DNA of 64,000 nucleotides from CAWFFV01 sp963814985 (lineage in GTDB: Bacteria; Chloroflexota; Ktedonobacteria; Ktedonobacterales; Ktedonobacteraceae), in assembly GCA_963814985.1 (NCBI GenBank), contig CAWFFV010000051.1:1-64000 (forward strand). Direction: 5' to 3'. The position numbers were made by a program, and so were the translations under genes. The notes under the pieces were generated by a model. It did no database searches and was not told the origin of the DNA. It was given only the letters and a program-made list of their open reading frames with translations. Below, piece by piece: positions 57,528-64,000 of the stretch. The number at the start of each line of letters is the position of its first letter. Positions within the stretch are counted from its first letter, which is position 1.

Positions 57528-57578
57528 TAGTTACGTACCCAGGTGATACTCTGTAGCATGAAGAGATAAGGTTGTTAA

Positions 57579-57618
57579 ACATGGCCAGGCAACCATCTTG
57601 CTGGTTGCCTGGCCATGT
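57579..57618 (+). terminator. Hairpin terminator after the aminotransferase
   Basis: ACATGGCCAGGCAACCA (57579-57595) pairs with TGGTTGCCTGGCCATGT (57602-57618) around a 6-nt loop. It lies 52 nt past the stop. Confidence 0.78.
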
Positions 57619-57636
57619 CTAACACATATCCATCAA

Positions 57637-57652
57637 CGTTTCACGTGAAACA
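57637..57652. promoter_or_regulatory. parS site 5
   Basis: CGTTTCACGTGAAACA, 15 of 16 bases of parS consensus. It lies in the gap before gap. Confidence 0.78.
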
Positions 57653-57780
57653 TACAGACCACCCATGAGTACCTGATCCAAGGGACACCAAAGACTTCTC
57701 CAGGCATGAACAAGAACGTACCGGGAGGGATCAAGTGAGAAAACTTAGAGAGCAATATACAGTGTCAAAGGAGAACACAC

Positions 57781-58794
57781 ATGACAATCCGCGTAGGTAT
57801 TAACGGTTTTGGACGTATTGGACGTCAGTCCTTGAAAGCAATTCTTGAGCGCCATCCACAGGATATTGAGGTTGTGGCCGTCAATGATCTCACTAGCACC
57901 CAGACTAATGCTCACCTCTTAAAATATGACTCCACCTACGGTCGCTTTCCTGGTGAGGTTGAGGCAACAGATGACGCTTTGATCGTCAACGGACATCGTA
58001 TACAGGTCATTTCTCAGCGTGATCCGGCACAGATTCCCTGGGGCGATCTGGGTGTACAGCTTGTGATTGAGTCCACAGGTTTTTTCACCGATGCAAATAA
58101 AGCAGCGGCACACCTGCAAGGCGGCGCAAAGAAAGTTATTATTTCCGCACCTGCCAAAGGTGAAGATTTGACGGTTGTCCTTGGCGTCAATGAGCATATG
58201 TATGATCCAGCCAGGCACACTATTATTTCTAATGCCTCCTGTACAACAAACTGTCTGGCACCGACAGCGAAAGTGCTCAACGACAAATTTGGCATCGAAC
58301 GTGGTCTGATGAACACAATCCACTCATATACCAACGACCAGCGTATCCTTGATCAGGTGCACTCAGATCTACGACGTGCTCGTACCGCCGGTGCAAACAT
58401 TATCCCAACGACAACGGGTGCCGCTCGTGCGTTGGCTCTTGTCATTCCTGAACTCAAAGGGCGCTTTGACGGTATGTCCCTGCGCGTACCTACAGTCACC
58501 GTTTCCGTAGTTGACTTTGTGATTACTACCCGCAAAGAGACCTCCAAAGACGCCATCAACGATGCTTTCAAGGAAGCTGCAGCAGGCGCACTCAATGGCA
58601 TCCTGACTTACAACGAGGAGCCACTGGTCTCCAGCGATTTCCGTGGTGATTCACACTCTTCCATCGTTGATGGACTCTCGACGATGGTACTCGGTGGCAA
58701 TATGGTCAAAGTCATTGCCTGGTATGACAATGAGTGGGGCTATTCTTCCCGCGTCGCCGATCTGGCACATTTCATCGGACAAAAAGGCTTTTAA
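57781..58794 (+). CDS. gap: Glyceraldehyde-3-phosphate dehydrogenase
   Basis: GAPDH oxidises glyceraldehyde 3-phosphate with NAD in glycolysis. The 337-residue protein has the Rossmann start IRVGINGFGRIGRQSLKA, the catalytic Cys in SNASCTTNCLAP (about residue 154) and the C-terminal WYDNEWGYSSRVADL. The frame is intact, with AAAGGAG before the ATG. It leads the gap-pgk-tpiA cluster. Confidence 0.97.
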   Translation: MTIRVGINGFGRIGRQSLKAILERHPQDIEVVAVNDLTSTQTNAHLLKYDSTYGRFPGEVEATDDALIVNGHRIQVISQRDPAQIPWGDLGVQLVIESTGFFTDANKAAAHLQGGAKKVIISAPAKGEDLTVVLGVNEHMYDPARHTIISNASCTTNCLAPTAKVLNDKFGIERGLMNTIHSYTNDQRILDQVHSDLRRARTAGANIIPTTTGAARALALVIPELKGRFDGMSLRVPTVTVSVVDFVITTRKETSKDAINDAFKEAAAGALNGILTYNEEPLVSSDFRGDSHSSIVDGLSTMVLGGNMVKVIAWYDNEWGYSSRVADLAHFIGQKGF

Positions 58795-59112
58795 CCTTCG
58801 TATAATTCACACTCCCAGCGGGGGTACCCACAAGAGAGGCGCAGGGGAGGTATCCCCATAGGCGCAGACTTAAGCAGAGGGGTTCCTCTGCACTCTCGTT
58901 TTTTGTGCCGCCGGAGGCGGCACAAGAGGGGAAAAGAGGTATTGGGGACACCCCAACCCCCGGCAGGGAGGACCCTGCACCCCTAAAGTCCGCGCCTATG
59001 GGGGAGACCCTGCAACCCCCCAAAGGGGCTAGCCGCCCCTTTGAACCCCGCTCACATTTGAGTGTTGAGTGAATTTTTAGAGAAGAGCCACAAGGTACGA
59101 TAGGATACCATC
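58795..59112. repeat. GC-rich repeat-laden gap between gap and pgk (family C)
   Basis: This gap holds a GTGCCGCCGGAGGCGGCAC hairpin (58905-58923), several CCCTGCACCCC or GGGGTT-type units, and a 47-bp block (59008-59054) identical to one in the nuoE-nuoF gap. No gene is seen. It separates two genes of one pathway. Confidence 0.7.
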
Positions 59113-60309
59113 ATGAACAAACAGACGATACGTGATATTAACGTTGCAGGAAAGCGTGTGCTGGTACGCGTAGACTTCAACGTACCATTAGATGCTGAGC
59201 AACATATCACTGACGACACACGCATTACGGCAGCATTACCCACCATCCAATATTTACTCGATCATGGTGCCGCGCTTATACTGATGTCGCACCTGGGTCG
59301 ACCAGACGGTAAGGCCGTAGACAAACTACGTATGACCCCGGTTGCCAGACGTCTCAGTGAATTGCTTAACCAACCAGTTCAGGCAGCAACAGATTGCATT
59401 GGATCTGAGGTTGAGGCTCAGGCTAAAGCCTTACAGCCAGGACAGGTCTTATTACTGGAAAACCTCCGCTTCCACAAGGAAGAAGAGAAAAACAACCCCG
59501 ACTTTGCACGCCAGCTTGCCAGCCTTGGGGATCTCTACGTCAACGATGCCTTCGGTACCGCACACCGTGCGCATGCCTCAACCGAGGGAGTGACGCACTA
59601 TCTGCCAGGTGTAGCAGGCTTTTTGATGGAGAAAGAAATCAACTTTCTGGGTGCTGCATTAGAAGATCCCAAACGCCCCTTTGCCGCCATCATCGGTGGG
59701 GCCAAGGTCTCAGATAAGATAGCCGTCCTGGAGAGACTTATCAGCATCTCCGACACTATCCTGATTGGTGGAGGGATGGCTAATACCTTCCTGAAAGCTG
59801 AAGGAAAAGAAATCGGCGATTCCTTGTATGAAGAGAGTAAGGTTGGCGTAGCCCACGACCTGATCACAAAAGCTCAACAACGTGGACTACAGTTTCTCTT
59901 ACCTACAGATGTGGTAATCGCAGACCGTTTTGCCGCCGATGCTCATGCGAAGGTCGTCTCCAGTAACGAGGTACCTCAAGGCTGGCGTATTCTCGATATT
60001 GGTCCTGCTACCATTGAAAGTTTCCGTCTGGCACTGGCTGGAGCCAGAACCATCGTCTGGAATGGCACTCTGGGTGTTGCAGAGATGCCCGCCTTCGCCA
60101 AAGGAACCAACGCCGCCATTGAAATGCTTGCCGAACGTACTCAGGCCGGTGCGCTGACGATTATTGGTGGCGGTGACTCAGCAGCAGCAGTTGAGCAGGC
60201 AGGAGCCGCAGAGAAGATGACGCACGTTTCGACGGGCGGTGGGGCCTCGCTGGAGTTCCTGGAAGGTCGTACTCTGCCAGGCGTGGCCGCATTACAAGAT
60301 AAGAAGTGA
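59113..60309 (+). CDS. pgk: Phosphoglycerate kinase
   Basis: PGK makes ATP from 1,3-bisphosphoglycerate. The 398-residue protein starts with AGKRVLVRVDFNVPLD, the signature of the substrate site, and carries HLGRPDGKAVDKL and the nucleotide block GGGDSAAAVEQAGAAEKMTHVSTGGGASLEFLEG (read in two parts). Length is normal; the frame is intact. It lies 7 bp before tpiA and is probably cotranscribed with it. Confidence 0.97.
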   Translation: MNKQTIRDINVAGKRVLVRVDFNVPLDAEQHITDDTRITAALPTIQYLLDHGAALILMSHLGRPDGKAVDKLRMTPVARRLSELLNQPVQAATDCIGSEVEAQAKALQPGQVLLLENLRFHKEEEKNNPDFARQLASLGDLYVNDAFGTAHRAHASTEGVTHYLPGVAGFLMEKEINFLGAALEDPKRPFAAIIGGAKVSDKIAVLERLISISDTILIGGGMANTFLKAEGKEIGDSLYEESKVGVAHDLITKAQQRGLQFLLPTDVVIADRFAADAHAKVVSSNEVPQGWRILDIGPATIESFRLALAGARTIVWNGTLGVAEMPAFAKGTNAAIEMLAERTQAGALTIIGGGDSAAAVEQAGAAEKMTHVSTGGGASLEFLEGRTLPGVAALQDKK

Positions 60310-60316
60310 GGCAAGT

Positions 60317-61105
60317 ATGACAACTTCTCGCACCGCTATTATAGCGGGTAACTGGAAGATGAACTATGGTCCCAGGCAAGCTTCCAACTTTACGAGAGAG
60401 ATATTGCCAGGGCTGGGTCAACTAGTACGCAAATATGCTCAAGTAATGTGTGTCCTGTGCCCACCTGCAATCTCGCTGGCAGCGGTACGCGAAGTACTGG
60501 ATGCAGCGCCAACGCCACGCATCGAACTGGGGGCACAGAATATGTACTTTGAGGAAAAAGGTGCATTCACTGGTGAGATTGCGCCTGCCATGGTTCGTGA
60601 ACTATGTAGCACAGTCATCCTTGGTCACTCCGAACGCCGCATGTACTTCGGTGAAACCGATGAGCTTGTGAATAAGAAGACTCTTGTGGCTCTCAAACAT
60701 AGCCTGCGTCCCATCGTGTGTATTGGCGAAAACCTTCAGCAATATGAGGCAAACCAGACCGAGCAGGTCATACGTACACAGGTCAAGGGGAGTCTGGCAA
60801 ATTTTTCAGTGCAACAGGCCAGAGAGGTGGTCGTAGCCTATGAGCCGATCTGGGCTATTGGTACAGGCCGTGCTGCAACAGTCGAGGGAGCCGGCCGGGT
60901 CATTCACCTGATTCGTGAACTCTACGGTGAGATGTACGGAGAGGCAGCCGCCGCACTGTGTATTCAGTATGGGGGGAGTGTCACCTCAGACAATATCAGC
61001 AAGTTTATGGCTCATCCCGATATTGATGGGGCACTCGTCGGCGGTGCCAGTCTCAAACCCGATTTTGTAGAAATCCTGCGTAAGACCATCGAAACAATAC
61101 ATTGA
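60317..61105 (+). CDS. tpiA: Triosephosphate isomerase
   Basis: TIM interconverts DHAP and glyceraldehyde 3-phosphate. The 262-residue barrel has Lys in IIAGNWKMNYG, His in VILGHSERRMYFGE and the catalytic Glu in VVAYEPIWAIGTG (about residue 176). The start at 60317 (MTTSRTA) fits better than the ORF start inside pgk. The frame is intact. Confidence 0.96.
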   Translation: MTTSRTAIIAGNWKMNYGPRQASNFTREILPGLGQLVRKYAQVMCVLCPPAISLAAVREVLDAAPTPRIELGAQNMYFEEKGAFTGEIAPAMVRELCSTVILGHSERRMYFGETDELVNKKTLVALKHSLRPIVCIGENLQQYEANQTEQVIRTQVKGSLANFSVQQAREVVVAYEPIWAIGTGRAATVEGAGRVIHLIRELYGEMYGEAAAALCIQYGGSVTSDNISKFMAHPDIDGALVGGASLKPDFVEILRKTIETIH

Positions 61106-61228
61106 TAAGATCTTGATATCTATACTGTTACATTTCCGCTGTCAGGTAAGGTGCGTGGATATGTGAGCAGGTGGACAAGTCTCATATGCACATGCTCTAC
61201 CATGACAGTTCCTTAAAGGAGCTTCTTA

Positions 61229-62725
61229 ATGACAAAGAATATCGATGAGCCTATTGACGCTGTAGTCATTGGTAGTGGCTTCGGTGGCTCAGTAGCAGCA
61301 CTACGGTTGGGGCAAGCCGGTTATCACACCCTGGTACTGGAACGTGGATGCCGCTGGCCAATTACTCAAGAACAGAATACCTTTGCGACCTATGACCAAC
61401 CAGATGGACGAGCGGCATGGCTGAGTTCTACAACAGTGGACTCAGTCAATCAAAATGTGCCTATTAATAGATATACGGGGGTCTTAGAGCGCATCATTGG
61501 AAATGGTATGGTGGCGCTGTCAGGTGCCGGTGTCGGAGGTGGGTCATTAGTCAATAATGCCGCGCTCGTCCAACCAACAAAGGAGTTGTTCTCACGCCAG
61601 CTTTCACCTGCTCTTGATTATAATGAGTTCTCTGAGGTGTACTACCCAAGAGTTCGTTCGATTATTCAACCTGCACCGCTTCCCAATGGATATCCTCGCA
61701 TCTCCCTACTACCTATCCACACGGATCTTTCAGCAATGGGCTGCAACCGCTGGATTGAGATCCGAATTTTAATTCGAATCAGCTATCGATTGGAATATCG
61801 TTCGACAAGAGATGAGCGGAACAAGGGTCCCATCTACAATCTCGGGAGAGGTTTGGTATGGGATGAATTCTGGGGCACACAAGAGCCTGGATCACAATTA
61901 TTTGGCACAGGCGGAAGCAACTGGATATGTTGAGATCCTTCCCCTTCACATGGTAACAGACATTGAACAGACAACAGATGGTCATTACCGTGTCTCATGC
62001 CAGCAGATCGATACCTCAGGGACAGTCCTCAACTCTGTAACATTCACATGCAAGTATCTCTTCCTGGCAGCAGGCTCAATGAAGACTTCTGAGTTGATGG
62101 TGAAAGCCAAAGCGAAGGGGACACTTCCACGACTAAATGATCAGGTCGGTCAAGGATGGGGAAACAACGGAGATATGGTTGGTTTTTCCCTTGGCCTCCC
62201 TTCTAACAACACGCAACAAGGAGGCCCAGGTCCCGCCATGATAACAGATTTTGAAAATCCTTTGGGATCAGTTGTCATTAATAATGGACCCTCCCATGGC
62301 GCACCTGACGGAAGTATGGGTGCACTTGTCATGACAATGCCAGCTTCAGGTCCCTTTCCCGCAAAAGGAGTATTCCAATACAATCCAGCAAAGGATACCG
62401 TCACACTGCAATGGCCAGGCAATGACCCTGCAATTACAAATCTCACGGCTGCCGCAACACAAACATACGCATCGTCTGAGTGTGAATATGGTACCAGGAA
62501 CTCGCTCCTGTAATGACAAACATACACACAGGGTTTACCGTTCATCCACTCGGCGGAATGGTCCTTGGTCAAGCATGTGATCTGTCTGGGGAAGTTCTTG
62601 GATATCCGAACTTCTATATTGTCGATGGTTCCTTGATACCAGGATCTACGGGCTGTGCAAATCCCTCACTGACAATTGCTGCCCTGGCAGAGCGCATCAT
62701 GGACCTGTTCGTTCGCTCCCGATAA
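61229..62725 (+). pseudogene. GMC oxidoreductase (cholesterol oxidase-like), frameshifted
   Basis: The N-terminus holds the FAD fold VVIGSGFGGSVAALRLGQAG and GAGVGGGSLVNNAALVQPT. A frame change near 61680 and an in-frame TAA near 61770 (SEF-stop-FESAIDW) precede the middle part, MSGTRVPSTISGEVWYGMNSGAHKS, then NYLAQAEATGYVEILPLH. A further change near 62490 leads to ELAPVMTNIHTGFTVHPLGGMVLG and the C-terminal FYIVDGSLIPGSTGCANPS. Rejoined length is about 498 residues. The family oxidises sterols or alcohols using FAD. AAAGGAG precedes the ATG. Convincing cholesterol oxidase blocks; the true state of the gene is uncertain. Confidence 0.8.
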
Positions 62726-62896
62726 ACTAGCAGAGGAAAAGCTCATCTGACCCCTCTCCGATTTCAAGAGTTAATGGGATAACTCTTCAGGAGGGGGTGC
62801 CGGGAAACGCCATTCTCCTGACCGGAGCACGAGGTGCCCTCACACACTTCCCCTTTTTTCAAAAAAGTAGTAACCACTCAGGTCCCTTCTTCCTGA

Positions 62897-63032
62897 TACC
62901 TCAGCGCCTAAGGCGCTTCGCAGCCCGTTTTATATGGGTTTTGTCGTCTGTGGTGGAGGTTGCGACGCAACCTCCACCACAGACGACAAAACCCATATAA
63001 AACAAGAGCGAGTCACCGCAGGTGGTGAGCAA
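62897..63032. repeat. Long-hairpin repeat (family A), copy 8, complete
   Basis: Perfect 38-bp arms (62927-62964, 62966-63003) around one A. Both flanks are present: AGCGCCTAAGGCGCTTCGCA on the left and GAGTCACCGCAGGTGGTGAG on the right. It is the most complete example. It lies in a 462-bp gap between the GMC gene and the sensor gene. Confidence 0.92.
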
Positions 63033-63187
63033 ACCTGAGTAGTTACAAAAAGTATTCGAGAAGCTCAGCATTGAATGAAAACGATGAGCTTGCAATCCAT
63101 TCTGTATGAACTGTAAAATACCCTTGTCTGGATCGATATTCCTGTTCACTCACAGAACGTCGGGTTGTTTCCAGAAGGAGGGATGAG

Positions 63188-64000
63188 ATGGATAAGAGTC
63201 AGCAGCATATCAACCAACTCGAAGATATCTTTGCGTCACTCCCGGAAAGTGTGGTTGTCTGTGATCGAGAAGGAAAAATTCTTCGGATTAATGCCGTTGC
63301 CCTCAAACTCTTTGAAATACCTTCTGAAGCCAGCAGGAAAGGGACCTCCTATCAGCAGTTTCTTCAGGACTATAAACTGCCTGACGAGCAGCAACAAGCC
63401 ATCGCCCCAAAGCAATGGCTCACGAATGGACAGATGACAAGTTCTCTCGTTCTACATATGCCTTCAGGGCGCAAAGCCTACATCAACCTTTTCTGTTCAC
63501 CACTACTTGATGCACAGAAGCGCGTAGAAGGAACAATCTATATTTTCTATGACATCACTGATCACTATCAGAAAACTTTTCGCATCCAGGACGTTCATCA
63601 GGCGGTAGTAACCCTCATCGAAGCCATCGCACATATCCCCGAGCCTCTTGCACACATGTTGCCTGAAAAACCTCTCCTTCTGTCTCCTCCGGTGCTTTTC
63701 ATTGGTCAACATCTCGTGGATGTGATCCGTCGCATCCTCGATTGCTGCGCAGTGAGTCTTCTCGCATTAGATGCACATCACAGTCTGTTTCCTGCTGTAG
63801 GAAGCGGCTTCACCGCTGAACAAGAACAGTACCGCAGGGGGATGAGAGGACACTTCTTGTTCTCAGAATTCTTTGATGAGACGGCGCTTACCAACCTCTA
63901 TACCAGGCAGGCAGTGGTTCTCTCTGCTGATAGCCTGCATATCCCATCTGGCTATCAACCAGAACTTTCAGGTGTTGCCAACACAACACTCCTGCTGGTC
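63188..64000 (+). CDS. PAS/GAF sensor protein, 3' end outside the window
   Basis: The frame from ATG 63188 (MDKSQQHINQLEDIF) stays open to the end of the window (271 codons). Residues 12-125 form a PAS domain (SLPESVVVCDREGKILRINAVAL and GTIYIFYDITDHYQKT). Residues from about 180 look like a GAF domain (DVIRRILDCCAVSLLALDAHHSL). PAS-GAF order is usual for cytoplasmic histidine kinases, so a kinase domain may follow beyond 64000. AGGAGGGATGA lies upstream of the ATG. Confidence 0.75.
   Translation, partial: MDKSQQHINQLEDIFASLPESVVVCDREGKILRINAVALKLFEIPSEASRKGTSYQQFLQDYKLPDEQQQAIAPKQWLTNGQMTSSLVLHMPSGRKAYINLFCSPLLDAQKRVEGTIYIFYDITDHYQKTFRIQDVHQAVVTLIEAIAHIPEPLAHMLPEKPLLLSPPVLFIGQHLVDVIRRILDCCAVSLLALDAHHSLFPAVGSGFTAEQEQYRRGMRGHFLFSEFFDETALTNLYTRQAVVLSADSLHIPSGYQPELSGVANTTLLLV

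Noticed and set aside
2791..63032. Family A hairpins as ordinary Rho-independent terminators
   Set aside because: They lack a following T-tract, some lie upstream of promoters, and the stems are far longer than needed, so this explanation is incomplete though not excluded for individual copies.
1..64000. tRNA or rRNA genes
   Set aside because: No TTC-loop plus anticodon arrangement with acceptor pairing, and no rRNA-like conserved stretch, was found by eye.

Overview
This window looks like chromosomal DNA from a filamentous, Ktedonobacteria-type member of the Chloroflexota. This is inferred from gene content, not from a marker gene: large membrane and fusion Ser/Thr kinases, TIR and TIR-WD40 proteins, Uma2-family nucleases, a complete 14-gene nuo operon, and dense intergenic palindromes. 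No rRNA or tRNA gene was recognised.

Layout. 0.1-9.6 kb: panD, a broken DUF4010 membrane gene, recX, a membrane Ser/Thr kinase, groES-groEL under a CIRCE operator, a YtkA-like protein, a DUF2071 protein and an isoprenylcysteine methyltransferase-like protein. 9.6-21 kb: accessory DNA with many interrupted genes (TIR protein, SRPBCC-MarR pair, S9 peptidase, GT39 glycosyltransferase, two Uma2 genes), a HIT protein, a REP-associated (RAYT) transposase among its probable REP palindromes, and a three-repeat CRISPR-like array. 21.2-37.6 kb: nuoA to nuoN on the minus strand behind a TTGACA-17-TACGAT promoter, with a VapBC-like toxin-antitoxin pair between nuoH and nuoI and GC-rich repeats in several gaps. 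37.7-43.8 kb: a lipoprotein, a trypsin-like membrane protease ending in a zinc ribbon, fabI, a rhodanese and hutI. 44-53 kb: a membrane protein, a CDP-alcohol phosphatidyltransferase, TIR-WD40, a truncated TIR duplicate and a 1443-residue kinase-FtsK fusion. 53.7-64 kb: a response regulator, hutH, a PLP aminotransferase, gap-pgk-tpiA, an interrupted cholesterol-oxidase-like gene and the start of a PAS/GAF sensor.

How the genes work together. nuoA-N encode respiratory complex I; gap, pgk and tpiA form a glycolytic cluster; hutI and hutH belong to histidine degradation but lie about 10 kb apart, separated by the TIR/kinase-FtsK island. Five ParB-type parS sites lie between 43.8 and 57.7 kb, suggesting a centromere-like and probably origin-proximal region.

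Cautions. At least a dozen genes carry frameshifts, including nuoB, nuoD, nuoG, nuoH and nuoM. Damage to so many genes of one complex is more easily explained by uncorrected indels than by real decay, so each broken gene should be read with that in mind. The most notable non-genic signals are (i) perfect or near-perfect hairpins of about 50-110 bp with shared flanks, often touching stop codons; (ii) REP palindromes, some supplying the stop codon of the adjacent gene; and (iii) the parS cluster. The most system-like gene group is kinase-FtsK plus TIR plus TIR-WD40; a defence or conflict role is a hypothesis only.
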